Assembly (NCBI RefSeq): GCF_000969645.2
Contig: NZ_CP014222.1
Span: forward strand, 3,599,740-3,663,739
Direction: 5' to 3'
DNA: 64,000 bases
From: Janthinobacterium sp. B9-8
GTDB lineage: Bacteria > Pseudomonadota > Gammaproteobacteria > Burkholderiales > Chitinibacteraceae
Shown one piece after another: positions 26,486 to 36,059 of this stretch (position 1 is the first letter of the stretch; every line of letters starts with the position of its first letter). The notes beneath the pieces were generated by a model. It searched no databases and was not told the origin of the DNA. It saw only the letters and a list, made by a program, of their open reading frames with translations. A program made the translations under genes and the position numbers.

Positions 26486-27649
26486 TTAGCCACCCACCGC
26501 AGTCGCCACCATGCCCGGCTTGATGCCATCCATTTTTCTGGCCAGCACTTTGGCTCCGGCATTCAGGCCTGCGGTGATTTCTATTAAGCCGCTGCGCTCG
26601 TCACTGCTTCCCAACTTCACCTTGCTTTGAGCGATTTTTCCGTTTTCCAGGCTGTAAACATAAGGATCGGTTGCACCGCCTTGCACAGCGCTATTAGGGA
26701 TCGTGAGCTTAGGCTGCGATTGCCCCAAAGCCAGCTGGCCTTTGGCAAACATGCCGCCGCGTAAAGCGCCGTTGGGGTTTTTCACCGCAATAAAAACAGT
26801 AATGGCGCGGGAGTTTTTTTCAACTTCCGGGTTAATGCGCTGCACCGTGCCATTAAATACTTTGCCGTTAAATCCATCCACTTGAAACTCCGCGGGCTGG
26901 CCTGCCGATACATTGGCAATCTGGCTGGCTGGCACCGCTACTTGCAGCTCCATGGCGGATAAATCGACGATATTAAACAGCTCGGAATTCTGATCAACTT
27001 TTTCACCGGGCTGAATAAAACGCTTACTAATCTGGCCATTAATAGGCGCACGCAGCACCATATCGTCCATCGCATTTTTAGCCACCGCCACTTGTGCTTG
27101 CATGGCTTTTAATTTGGCTTGGCTGACGGTCAGGCTGCTGGAGCTGCTATCAAAGGCATTGCCAGAAATAAAACCCTGCTTTTGCAAAGTTAAATTCTTG
27201 CCGTGGGTTTTTTCTGCAAGGGTAAGCTCGGCCCTGGCCATTTCCAGATTGCTTTGCCGCTCGTTTAATTGCGCCGCAATATTGCTGGCATCAAAGCGCG
27301 CCAAGATCTGCCCTGCTTTAACTTCCTCGCCTTCACGCACCAAAACGCTATCAACCTGAGCCGATACTTTAGAGCGCAGCGCAGCATAGTTCACCGCCTG
27401 CAAAGCGCCATTAATCAAAATGGACTGATCCAGCGGGCGCAACGACGCCACAGCTAAATCTGCGGCGGCAAATTCAAGTTTGCGCGGGGATTTATGGTCT
27501 TCTGACTTATCCGCTTTGCCCTTGCCCTGAGTAAATGCCACTCCACCAATAGCAAGCACAAGGAACAGCACACCCAAGCCAATACTTCTTTTTTTAAACA
27601 CAGTCATCGCATTCATCCTGATTAAAGAGTTTTGTAGCATGGGCGACAT
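26486..27649 (-). CDS. RND efflux periplasmic adaptor (membrane fusion protein)
   Basis: 387 residues. N-terminal membrane anchor or signal (RSIGLGVLFLVLAIGGVAFT, about 21-40), the first biotinyl-lipoyl half with VREGEEVKAGQILARFD (about 100-116), a helical hairpin (about 120-195), the second lipoyl half with LRAPINGQISKRFIQPGEKV (about 203-222), and beta-barrel and membrane-proximal domains to the end. The start could be the ATG at 27649 or an internal Met (13 residues later, MNAMTVFKK...). It links the inner-membrane pump encoded directly downstream of it in the text order (27681-30818, transcribed first) to an outer-membrane channel. No channel gene is adjacent. The spacing of about 31 bp indicates an operon in which the pump gene comes first, the reverse of most acrAB-type operons. 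Confidence 0.9.
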   Translation of the reverse strand: MSPMLQNSLIRMNAMTVFKKRSIGLGVLFLVLAIGGVAFTQGKGKADKSEDHKSPRKLEFAAADLAVASLRPLDQSILINGALQAVNYAALRSKVSAQVDSVLVREGEEVKAGQILARFDASNIAAQLNERQSNLEMARAELTLAEKTHGKNLTLQKQGFISGNAFDSSSSSLTVSQAKLKAMQAQVAVAKNAMDDMVLRAPINGQISKRFIQPGEKVDQNSELFNIVDLSAMELQVAVPASQIANVSAGQPAEFQVDGFNGKVFNGTVQRINPEVEKNSRAITVFIAVKNPNGALRGGMFAKGQLALGQSQPKLTIPNSAVQGGATDPYVYSLENGKIAQSKVKLGSSDERSGLIEITAGLNAGAKVLARKMDGIKPGMVATAVGG

Positions 27650-27680
27650 TCGATACCCATCGCAACAGCCTTGCCTATGG

Positions 27681-30600
27681 CTAAACGATGGCTAGCTTCA
27701 AAGCCTTACGCGCTTTCCGCTTGACAGCCCAGCCATCCAGATAGGCGTATAAAATCGGCACCACAATCAAGGTGAGTACCGTGGATGAAATCACCCCGCC
27801 GATAATTGCCCGGCCCATAGCCGCCTGAGTTTCACCACCCTCGCCAAAGCCAATTGACATCGGCAACATGCCAAAAATCATGGCTGCTGTGGTCATCAGA
27901 ATAGGGCGTAAACGCACTTGCCCTGCTGCCAGCAAGGCCTCTCTGACGGCTTGCCCGCTACGTTTGGCCGTGTTAGCAAAATCCACCAGCAGAATCGCAT
28001 TTTTAACAGCCAGCCCCAGCAACATCATAAAGCCGATCATTGAGAATAAATTGATGGTGGTGCCGGTTAAGAATAAAGCCAGTAAAGCGCCTGTGAGTGA
28101 GAATGGCAAAGAAGCCATAATCGCCAAGGGCTGTAAAAAACTGCCAAATTGCGAAGCCAAAACAAAGTAAATAAAGATCACCGCCAAGCCAATTGCAGCT
28201 AAGAATGCAGCAAATGCTTCTTGCATCTCGGCCTGCTGACCGCCCGCGCCAAAGTGATAACCCGGCGGCAATTCGGTTTTATCCAGCAGCGCCTGCACTT
28301 CTCCGCTAACCGTGCCGCTAGGACGGCCTTGCACATTGGCGTAAAGCGAAATACGGCGTTGCATATCCAGCCGCTTTAATTGCTGGGCACTGCTGCTTGG
28401 CTCTAAAGACGCCACCTGACGCAAAAGCACAAGCTTGGGCGATCCATCAGCATTGCTTTTACTGCTGCTTAAATATAAATCGCCTAAGTCAGCCGCAGTG
28501 CGCCGGTCGGCTTCTGCCAATTGCACTACCACATCATAATTTTGCCCATCACTGGCCAGATAATGGCTAATAGTTTCGCCTGAAATCAATGAGCGCAATG
28601 CACTGCCGATTTGAGCGTTATTCAGGCCCAAATCATTAGCAGCTTCATTATCAATTTTGATCGCCACCGTAGGGGTAAAGGCTTTTTCGCTGCTTTCCAG
28701 ATCAACCACGCCCGGAATCTTGGCGATCTTCTTCATTAAATCGCCCGTGATCTGGGTGAGCTTGCTTGGATCCGGGCCAAATACGGTAATAAAGATCGGC
28801 TTCCAGCCGCCCACCGATAGCTGAACGCCCGCCACCCGGCCAACAGTCTCACGAATTTCTTTTTCAATATCCTCTTGCGATCTACGCTTTTTACGCTCCA
28901 CCAGCTTGAGCGTCACTTCCGACATATTTTTACTATTTTGCACACCTACCGCGCTTTGAATTGAAGCAATTTCCTTAAATGCTTTTAAAGAATCTTCAAT
29001 CTGCTTTGTCTTCGCATCGGTGTAGTCAAGGCTAGAGCCGGTAGGGGTCTCCAGTTGCAAGTTAATCAAGCCTTTATCTTGCTTAGGCTCAAACTCGGTG
29101 CCAATCAGGGGCAGTAAAAACAGGCTGGCAATAAAAGCGGCCATTGCCCCTGCCAACACCGTTTTTCTTTTATGCAAAGACCAAGCCAGAAAGCGCCCAT
29201 AGATATCGTGCAGCTTGTCAATCTGGCGCTCAAAAGCAGCCATAAACCGTCCCATCAGCGGCCAGCTTTTAAAGCGATCACCTTCCGGATCGTGCCAAAT
29301 AGACGACAACATCGGATCAAGCGTAAAGCTGACAAATAAAGAAACTAAAACCGCCACCGTAACGGTAATACCAAACTGAAAGAAAAAGCGCCCGATAATG
29401 CCATGCATAAATGCGACGGGTACAAACACGGCCACAATGGCAAAGGTCGTTGCCATGACAGCCAAGCCAATTTCTTCGGTGCCTTCATTCGCGGCGCGAA
29501 AATGATCTTTGCCCATACCCAGATGGCGGACGATGTTTTCCCGCACCACAATCGCGTCATCAATCAATAAGCCAATCGATAAGCTCAGTGCCATCAGCGT
29601 CAGCATATTCAAAGAAAAACCGCAGGCGTGCACCACAATAAACGTGGCAATCACTGAGATCGGCAAGGTTAAAGCGGTAATCACCGTGCTGCGCCAGGAA
29701 TGCAAAAACATAAACACGATCAGCGTGGTCAAAATCCCGCCTTCCAGAATCGTGGTTTTTGTTTGATTCAGCGCACTTCTGATTTCATCAGAATTAGCTT
29801 GCACAATGGTCAGCTCGGCGCCTGCTGGCAAGGAAGATTGCATCTTCTCTACTACCGCTTTTACCCCATCGCCCAGCTCTACAATATTGGAGCCCTGAAT
29901 AGGGAAAATATCCAGACTGATGACCGATTGCCCATCAAGGCGCGAGATCGAAGTGCGCTCTTGCTCGCCATCAATCACATCGGCCACTTGCTCCAGATAA
30001 ACCGGTGTATTGGCTTGGCGCGCCACAATGATTTTTCCAAATTGCTTAGGATCTTTAATCTTGCCCTCAAGGCGCACCAATTGCTCGTGGTTACCATTCA
30101 CAATGCGTCCGGCAGGCACATCCTGATTGGCTTCACGTACGGCATTAATCACCTGATCCACGCCCAGCCCGTAGCTGCTTAACGCATCACGGCGCAGGCG
30201 CAGCTGAATCTGGCGATTCACCAGACCATGGCTATTAATACTCCCCACCCCCGGCGCGGTGCGCAAACGCTTCACGACAATCTGCTCGGACAGCATACTC
30301 AGCTCACGCAGGCTAAGCGTGCCAGATCGCAGCGCTAGCTGAACTACAGGCTCATCTTCGCCACTAATATCGGCCTTTAACACCAGCGGATCTTTCGCTT
30401 CCTTTGGAAAAGTGGGCTTAATCAAAGCCACTTTATCGCGGATCTCCTGCAAGCCATTGGCCGAGTTCGCATCCATACGAAACTCTACCGACATAAAGGC
30501 CGAGCCTTCACGCGCGGTGGCCCAGATATGCTTTACGCCATTTACGGTATTAATCTGATCTTCTAAGGGCTTGATCAGATCATTTTCAATTGCCTCTGGC

Positions 30601-30764
30601 GATGCACCCGGATAACTCAGCTGTACAAACACCTGCGGACTGGCCACGGGCGGCATCCGCTCCACCGGCAGCAAGCCATACGACGCCATACCCAATACCA
30701 GCAGCGCCAACATCACCATCGTCGCAAAGACGGGATGCTTGATACTTACCTTGGTTATCCACAT
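27681..30764 (-). CDS. RND multidrug/solute efflux pump (HAE1 family permease)
   Basis: I start the protein at the Met at 30764 ([20 protein letters not shown]), giving 1027 residues, the normal HAE1 size; an open extension to 30818 lacks family resemblance. The topology is TM1, large periplasmic loop ([20 protein letters not shown]), TM2-TM6 with the proton-relay pair in [20 protein letters not shown] (TM4), second periplasmic loop, and TM7-TM12 with [15 protein letters not shown] (TM10 Lys). It exports lipophilic compounds from the periplasm and inner leaflet by proton antiport. It pairs with the adaptor at 26486-27649. No local regulator is adjacent, and the substrate is unknown. Confidence 0.93.
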   Translation of the reverse strand: MWITKVSIKHPVFATMVMLALLVLGMASYGLLPVERMPPVASPQVFVQLSYPGASPEAIENDLIKPLEDQINTVNGVKHIWATAREGSAFMSVEFRMDANSANGLQEIRDKVALIKPTFPKEAKDPLVLKADISGEDEPVVQLALRSGTLSLRELSMLSEQIVVKRLRTAPGVGSINSHGLVNRQIQLRLRRDALSSYGLGVDQVINAVREANQDVPAGRIVNGNHEQLVRLEGKIKDPKQFGKIIVARQANTPVYLEQVADVIDGEQERTSISRLDGQSVISLDIFPIQGSNIVELGDGVKAVVEKMQSSLPAGAELTIVQANSDEIRSALNQTKTTILEGGILTTLIVFMFLHSWRSTVITALTLPISVIATFIVVHACGFSLNMLTLMALSLSIGLLIDDAIVVRENIVRHLGMGKDHFRAANEGTEEIGLAVMATTFAIVAVFVPVAFMHGIIGRFFFQFGITVTVAVLVSLFVSFTLDPMLSSIWHDPEGDRFKSWPLMGRFMAAFERQIDKLHDIYGRFLAWSLHKRKTVLAGAMAAFIASLFLLPLIGTEFEPKQDKGLINLQLETPTGSSLDYTDAKTKQIEDSLKAFKEIASIQSAVGVQNSKNMSEVTLKLVERKKRRSQEDIEKEIRETVGRVAGVQLSVGGWKPIFITVFGPDPSKLTQITGDLMKKIAKIPGVVDLESSEKAFTPTVAIKIDNEAANDLGLNNAQIGSALRSLISGETISHYLASDGQNYDVVVQLAEADRRTAADLGDLYLSSSKSNADGSPKLVLLRQVASLEPSSSAQQLKRLDMQRRISLYANVQGRPSGTVSGEVQALLDKTELPPGYHFGAGGQQAEMQEAFAAFLAAIGLAVIFIYFVLASQFGSFLQPLAIMASLPFSLTGALLALFLTGTTINLFSMIGFMMLLGLAVKNAILLVDFANTAKRSGQAVREALLAAGQVRLRPILMTTAAMIFGMLPMSIGFGEGGETQAAMGRAIIGGVISSTVLTLIVVPILYAYLDGWAVKRKARKALKLAIV

Positions 30765-31030
30765 GCAGAAGCTTCTTTCAAAAGAGGTTAAACATTGAGC
30801 ACCAGAATAATGCCACACAGCCCACCAGCATATTCTGCTTCAATTTGATGTCATGAGGCTTATAAAGATTGTATTAAATTTGTACTTAATCAATACACCA
30901 ACCCCATACACAGGGCATGCTTGAGGCGCAGCGTGATTTCTAGCCCCCTAAACCTCAGGCAAAATCCCGCCAGTACTTGAATCCACCCTCGCCTTGCGGT
31001 ATACCAACTCCTCAAATGCACGAGGTGGAT

Positions 31031-31747
31031 ATGCCCAGATTTTTCCTTGATATGCCGCTGGCCGCTGGCCTTGGCTTTAACCTGCCAGAAAGTGTTGCCC
31101 GCCATGTGCAAGTGCTGCGCTTGCAGTCCGATGACGATATCATTTTATTTAATGGGCAAGGCGGTGAATACGCCGCGCGCGTCACCGAAATGGGCAAGCG
31201 CCATGTTAGCGTCGAAGTACTCACATGGGATGAGCAAGATCGGGAGTCTCCGCTTGATCTCACACTCATCCAAGCCATCTCGTCTAGCGATCGTATGGAT
31301 TACACCATCCAGAAAGCCAGCGAGCTTGGGGTAAGCCGTATTCAGCCGGTGATCTCGGAATACTGCCAGCAGCGCCTTAGTGGCGAGCGCGCCGAAAAAC
31401 GCCTCGCCCATTGGCAGGCCATTGCGGTGTCGGCCTGTGAGCAATGCGGGCGTACCCGTGTGCCCACCATTTTGCCCGCCATCAAGTTTGAACAAGCGCT
31501 GGCGCAGACAGCCGAACTCAAGCTACTGCTATCGCCAATTGGCGCAATCCGGCAAAGTGAACTACCAGCCAGCGCCCGCAGTGCCGCCGTTTTAATCGGC
31601 CCGGAAGGTGGGTTTTCGGCGACAGAAGAAGCGCTGGCCGTAACCGCGGGTTACACCCCACTCATCCTTGGCCCCAGAATATTTCGCACCGAAACAGTAG
31701 CGCCGGTGATTTCGGCGATATTGCAAAGCAGATACGGGGATTTGTGA
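31031..31747 (+). CDS. rsmE: 16S rRNA m3U1498 methyltransferase RsmE
   Basis: 238 residues from ATG 31031, which begins MPRFFLDMPL as RsmE proteins do and has GAGGTGGA just upstream; an open frame extends to 30977 without resemblance. The N-terminal PUA-like RNA-binding domain (1-72, VARHVQVLRLQSDDDIILFNG) is followed by the SPOUT (trefoil-knot) methyltransferase domain with ISSSDRMDYTIQKASELGV, LIGPEGGFSATE and LGPRIFRTETVAPV for SAM binding. It methylates N3 of U1498 in the decoding centre of the 30S subunit. Confidence 0.95.
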   Translation: MPRFFLDMPLAAGLGFNLPESVARHVQVLRLQSDDDIILFNGQGGEYAARVTEMGKRHVSVEVLTWDEQDRESPLDLTLIQAISSSDRMDYTIQKASELGVSRIQPVISEYCQQRLSGERAEKRLAHWQAIAVSACEQCGRTRVPTILPAIKFEQALAQTAELKLLLSPIGAIRQSELPASARSAAVLIGPEGGFSATEEALAVTAGYTPLILGPRIFRTETVAPVISAILQSRYGDL

Positions 31748-31881
31748 GCGGCCAAATAAGCTGGGTGGGTAAAGCTAGCCATAATGGGCATTAAATACGC
31801 CCCAAACGCCTTCCGCCCATGAACAGCAAGCTACAGCGTATAATCCGCCCCTGTCTGTAAAACCCGAACCAAGGCACGCCG

Positions 31882-33636
31882 ATGTCAGCGATGAATAATC
31901 GAGCTCTTTATATGCGCATTCTGGGCGAAATTCGCCCTTACTGGAAAATGGTCGCCATTTCCATTGTTTGCCTAGCTGTAGCTGCAGCAGTGGATGTTGC
32001 CTTGGGTGGCTTATTACAGCCTCTAGTCGATAAAAACCTAAAATCCACTGCCGCCGCAGAGGCACTTGCTAGAAGCCAAGCCTGGATATTGCCCGCCCAG
32101 ATTCTTGGCCTAGCCATGATGCGATTGATTTCCAACTTTGGAAATGACTACACCAGCGTCTGGATTTCATCGCGGGTCATGCACAATTTGCGTAGCAGAA
32201 TGTTCAGCCGCCTGCTTACTCTGCCGGTTAAGTTTTATGACCAAAATTCGGTTGGCGTCTTGCTATCGCGCGTCACTTACGACGTGAACCAAATTATGGA
32301 CGCAGGCACAAAAGTGCTTACGGTGTTGGTTAAAGACTCGCTTTTCCTCGTGTTTCTTATCGTCTATATGCTGTATTTGGATTGGCAGCTCACCCTGCTC
32401 TGCCTGATTTTATTGCCTGGCGTAGCGGTGAGTATCAGCGTAGTGGGCAAACGCCAACGTAGGCTTTCGCGTGAAACTCAGGCAGCCATGGGACAGATGA
32501 CACAAATCTTAGATGAGAGCTTATCTGGCCAACGCATGATTAAAATATTCGGTGGCTTTTCTTACGAAACCAATCGTTTTGGCACGACCAATAGCAATGT
32601 GCGCCATCTCTCTGTCAAGCAGGCCATCACATCCAGCACCAACTCTGGGCTGATTATGTTTTTGATCGGCGTTACTTTGGCTGTCATTGTGTATTACGCC
32701 AGCTTGCGAGCACAAAGTGGTGCGCTGACTGCTGGATCATTTGTGGCTTTTATGGTGCTGATGATGATGTTGCAACAGCCCATCAAAAACCTAACCAAAA
32801 TTAATGAAAGCCTTCATAAAGGCCTTGCTGCCGCTGAATCGGTTTTTGCCATTCTGGATGAAATCCCGGAAGCCAACCAAGGCCAATATCAGCTTCCCCG
32901 TGTGCAGGGGGCGATTTCTCTGCAAAATATTCGTTTTGCTTATAGCGACGATGGCAAGCCAGCCTTAGACAGTATTTCACTGGAAATTCTACCGGGTGAA
33001 ACCGTCGCTTTGGTTGGCAGCTCAGGTAGTGGCAAAACCACACTGGCTAATCTGTTACCACGCTTTTATGAGCTAAATGCCGGGCAAATTTTAATCGATC
33101 AAGTACCGCTCGCAGATTACCAGCTGGCTAATTTACGCCAGCAAATTGCACTAGTTTCACAAGATGTGATTCTATTTAACGATAGTGTGATTGCTAATAT
33201 TGCTTACGGCAGTGAAGTGGATATCGACCGTGTGCGTCAGGCGGCAAGTGCTGCACACGCACTGGAATTTATCGACACCATGCCTGAAGGAATGAACACC
33301 CTGCTGGGCGAAAACGGCATGCGCTTATCCGGCGGCCAGCGCCAGCGTTTAGCCATTGCCCGTGCTATTTATAAAGACGCACCGATTTTGATTCTGGACG
33401 AAGCCACCAGCGCACTCGATACCGAATCCGAACGCAAGGTTCAGGACGCATTAGAAAACCTGATGCAAGGCCGCAGCACCATCGTGATTGCCCACCGCCT
33501 TTCTACCATTGAAAACGCCAACCGTATCGTGGTGATGCAGCAAGGAAAAATCGTAGAAAGCGGCACGCATCAAGCACTGATGGCGGCCAATGGCATCTAT
33601 AGCAAGATGCACGCGGCACAGTTTGCCAGCGTGTAA
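31882..33636 (+). CDS. msbA: Lipid A export ABC transporter MsbA
   Basis: 584 residues, the normal length (582 in E. coli). Six membrane helices in the N-terminal 320 residues, with the MsbA-typical SRVTYDVNQI and TQILDESLSGQRMIKIFGG loops. The nucleotide-binding domain carries Walker A GSSGSGKTT (about 376-384), Q-loop LVSQDVILFNDSV, signature LSGGQRQRLAIARA (about 483) and Walker B ILILDEATSALD. The homodimer flips core lipid A from the inner to the outer leaflet of the inner membrane. The start MSAMNNRALYMRI has AAGGCACGCCG upstream. A hairpin follows the stop. Confidence 0.93.
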   Translation: MSAMNNRALYMRILGEIRPYWKMVAISIVCLAVAAAVDVALGGLLQPLVDKNLKSTAAAEALARSQAWILPAQILGLAMMRLISNFGNDYTSVWISSRVMHNLRSRMFSRLLTLPVKFYDQNSVGVLLSRVTYDVNQIMDAGTKVLTVLVKDSLFLVFLIVYMLYLDWQLTLLCLILLPGVAVSISVVGKRQRRLSRETQAAMGQMTQILDESLSGQRMIKIFGGFSYETNRFGTTNSNVRHLSVKQAITSSTNSGLIMFLIGVTLAVIVYYASLRAQSGALTAGSFVAFMVLMMMLQQPIKNLTKINESLHKGLAAAESVFAILDEIPEANQGQYQLPRVQGAISLQNIRFAYSDDGKPALDSISLEILPGETVALVGSSGSGKTTLANLLPRFYELNAGQILIDQVPLADYQLANLRQQIALVSQDVILFNDSVIANIAYGSEVDIDRVRQAASAAHALEFIDTMPEGMNTLLGENGMRLSGGQRQRLAIARAIYKDAPILILDEATSALDTESERKVQDALENLMQGRSTIVIAHRLSTIENANRIVVMQQGKIVESGTHQALMAANGIYSKMHAAQFASV

Positions 33637-33650
33637 TAGACGAAAAAAAA

Positions 33651-33674
33651 CGCTAGGTGGCAAGCCGCCCAGCG
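33651..33674. terminator. Hairpin downstream of msbA
   Basis: CGCTAGGTGGC pairs with GCCGCCCAGCG (one A-C mismatch, one wobble). The leftward reading gives a T8 run, the rightward reading TATCAATTATTTG. It is a plausible terminator for msbA, with the stronger T tract facing the other way. Confidence 0.45.
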
Positions 33675-33923
33675 TATCAATTATTTGTGAATTACACGGT
33701 ATATAACCGCGAAAACAGGATGCCTCAGAGCCTTATATTAGTCAATTTATTTATTAGCAAACACTAATCTGTATAAATTTCATCTGGCAATCGCACTAAA
33801 GTACGGCTTTTGCACGTTTTTTTCATACCAAACATGCACCGCTACGTTATAAGGTAAGCGCAATTGAAACTGTGCCCACTGGCATTTTTTCGGTAACATC
33901 CATTCTTTACTCGGGGGAAACCC

Positions 33924-34412
33924 ATGATTCAAGTCGGCGTTGTAATGGGTAGCAATAGTGACTGGGAAGTCATGCAGCATGCCGCTAAGCAACTAAAAGC
34001 CTTTGGTGTGGCATTTGAATGTCGCGTTGTCTCGGCACATCGCACCCCTGATCTCTTGTTTGAGTACGCCGAAACGGCCGCTAGCCGCGGCTTGCAGTGC
34101 ATTATTGCAGGTGCAGGTGGCGCAGCACATCTGCCAGGAATGATTGCCGCCAAAACCACCATTCCGGTGCTGGGTGTGCCTGTTCCGTCTAAATACCTGC
34201 GCGGCGAAGATTCACTGCTTTCCATCGTGCAAATGCCTAAAGGCATTCCGGTTGCTACATTTGCGATTGGCGAAGCAGGCGCTGCTAATGCTGCGCTATT
34301 TGCTGTTTCTCTACTCGCGAATGCCATCCCTGAGCTGGCTGCCAAGCTAGCCATATTTCGGACCGAGCAAAAAGAAACCGTGTTGGCGATGGAATTACCC
34401 GAAGTAGAATGA
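33924..34412 (+). CDS. purE: N5-carboxyaminoimidazole ribonucleotide mutase PurE
   Basis: 162 residues, standard class I PurE size. The N-terminal GSNSDWEVM (family GSxSDW, CO2/phosphate loop), AHRTPD (catalytic His) and [15 protein letters not shown] (nucleotide binding) are all intact. It converts N5-CAIR to CAIR in purine synthesis, working with PurK encoded 261 bp downstream. Its TGA overlaps the ATG of the small membrane protein gene (ATGA), so the three genes form a tight operon. A GGGGGAA lies 5 nt before the start. Confidence 0.96.
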   Translation: MIQVGVVMGSNSDWEVMQHAAKQLKAFGVAFECRVVSAHRTPDLLFEYAETAASRGLQCIIAGAGGAAHLPGMIAAKTTIPVLGVPVPSKYLRGEDSLLSIVQMPKGIPVATFAIGEAGAANAALFAVSLLANAIPELAAKLAIFRTEQKETVLAMELPEVE

Positions 34413-34669
34413 AACCCACCAAAGAGCTGCTGGCAGAGCTAGAAGAAAAAGGCTTTTTATTCAGCGTTTTTTACCGGGGCGCCCTCTGCTGGGGGCTGCC
34501 TTTTGGTTTGCTTTCTTCTTTGGCTATCAGCTTTTTTGCACACACATCATATATCGCCGCCATGATCCAAATCCTGCCTATAGCGCTTATTTTTGGCGCT
34601 ATCTTTGGCTGGGGCTTATGGGGTGTTGCCCTTTTGCAGGGCGTAAAACAAAGACAAGATAAGGATTGA
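34409..34669 (+). CDS. Small membrane protein between purE and purK, unknown function
   Basis: 86 residues. A charged N-terminus ([18 protein letters not shown]) precedes two hydrophobic helices (about 25-46 and 52-76, the second glycine-rich, [17 protein letters not shown]), and a KQRQDKD tail follows. Both termini are probably cytoplasmic. It overlaps purE by ATGA and ends 4 bp before purK, so it is translated with both. No family could be recognised by eye. In most bacteria purE and purK are adjacent or fused, so an extra membrane protein in this position is unusual. Confidence 0.8.
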   Translation: MKPTKELLAELEEKGFLFSVFYRGALCWGLPFGLLSSLAISFFAHTSYIAAMIQILPIALIFGAIFGWGLWGVALLQGVKQRQDKD

Positions 34670-34673
34670 TAAG

Positions 34674-35813
34674 ATGGCCATTAAGCCAATTCTGCCGCCT
34701 GCGATGCTTGGCATTCTGGGTGGCGGCCAACTGGGCCGCATGTTTGCCATGGCAGCGAAAACCATGGGCTATGGTGTAACCGTGCTCGACCCTGATCCAA
34801 GCTCCCCCGCTGCCGAGATCGCCGATGTCCATCTTTGCAAACCCTATACCGATCCAGAAGCACTCGCCGCACTCGCCCAGCAATGTGCAGCGGTCACCAC
34901 CGAGTTTGAAAACGTCAACGCAGACAGCATGCGCTGGCTAGCAAGCCAAGGTGTAAAAGTCAGCCCATCAGGTGATTCAGTCGCGATTGCGCAAGACCGG
35001 ATGAAAGAGAAAAACTTTATCCGTGATGCAGGCCTCGCCACCGCCCCTTTTCTTGTTATCGAAAATTCAGGCGATCTGGAGCAAGACCTCAGCCCCTACC
35101 TGCCAGGAATTTTAAAAACCGCCCGTAATGGCTACGACGGCAAGGGCCAGGTACGGATCAAAAGCCTAGAAGAAGCCCGCTACGCCCTATCCGAGCTAAA
35201 GCATCAGCCCTGTGTGCTAGAAAAAATGCTGCCGCTTAAAGCCGAGGTTTCGGTGATTGTGGCCCGTAGCGCCGCCAATGAAATCGCCTGTTTTCCGCCA
35301 GCAGAAAATATCCATACCGATGGTGTGTTAGATATCTCCATCGTGCCTGCTCGCATCAGCGCAGAAATCACTGAACGTGCGCGCGCAATGGCGATCCAGC
35401 TTGTTGAAAAGCTCGATTACATCGGCGTGATTGCGGTTGAATTCTTTGTGTTGGAAGACGATACGCTGGTTATCAACGAAATGGCACCGCGCCCGCACAA
35501 TAGCGGCCATTACACGCTGGATGCCACATTTAGCAGCCAGTTCGAGCAGCAAGTACGCACCATGTGCGGCCTCTACCCGGGCAAACCTGATTTACACACG
35601 CCAGTGGTGATGGTGAATCTGCTCGGTGATGTTTGGCACGATGATGGCAGCGATCCACACTGGGAAATCATGCTCACCGCCCCCAACACCAAGCTGCACC
35701 TCTACGGCAAAAAAGAAGCCCGTGCTGGCCGAAAAATGGGTCATTACAATGTGCTGGCCAGCAATGTGGATAGCGCTTTAGAGCAGGCTTTGGCACTAAA
35801 AGAAACGCTTTAA
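34674..35813 (+). CDS. purK: N5-carboxyaminoimidazole ribonucleotide synthase PurK
   Basis: 379 residues, ATP-grasp fold. N-terminal Rossmann-like part with GILGGGQLGRMFAMAA (12-27), ATP-grasp part with LKTARNGYDGKGQ (about 142-154), CVLEKMLPLKAEVSVIVAR (about 180-198), and the metal ligands in VEFFVLEDDTLVINEMAPRPHNSGHYT (about 256-282). It uses ATP and bicarbonate to make N5-CAIR from AIR, the substrate of PurE. It follows the small membrane protein by 4 bp and is closed by the CACGGAG repeat copy 3. Confidence 0.96.
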   Translation: MAIKPILPPAMLGILGGGQLGRMFAMAAKTMGYGVTVLDPDPSSPAAEIADVHLCKPYTDPEALAALAQQCAAVTTEFENVNADSMRWLASQGVKVSPSGDSVAIAQDRMKEKNFIRDAGLATAPFLVIENSGDLEQDLSPYLPGILKTARNGYDGKGQVRIKSLEEARYALSELKHQPCVLEKMLPLKAEVSVIVARSAANEIACFPPAENIHTDGVLDISIVPARISAEITERARAMAIQLVEKLDYIGVIAVEFFVLEDDTLVINEMAPRPHNSGHYTLDATFSSQFEQQVRTMCGLYPGKPDLHTPVVMVNLLGDVWHDDGSDPHWEIMLTAPNTKLHLYGKKEARAGRKMGHYNVLASNVDSALEQALALKETL

Positions 35814-35819
35814 TTATAC

Positions 35820-36012
35820 AACCCAGGTCTTGAACCACGGAGGGCACAGAGAACACGGAGTTCCACGGAGAAAACCATTGGAATGACAATCACCAAGGAA
35901 ATAGCAATGTGTGGCTGAGTTTGCTTATTCTTTATAAATTGATTGTTTGCCTTAAGGTTTTCTCCGTGATCCTCCGTGTTCTCCTTTACTCCGTGGTTCA
36001 AGATTTGGGTTT
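35820..36012. repeat. CACGGAG palindromic repeat element, copy 3
   Basis: 193 bp starting AACCCAGGTCTTGAACCACG and ending CGTGGTTCAAGATTTGGGTT, with CACGGAG/CACAGAG units in the left arm and CTCCGTG in the right arm, around an unrelated loop of about 75 bp. It lies 6 bp after purK and 48 bp before tyrS. Same family as 3751-4039 and 4871-4990. Confidence 0.9.
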
Positions 36013-36059
36013 AAAAATCTATATCAGATTCAAATAAAACAAACCGGAGCAAGAGTGAA

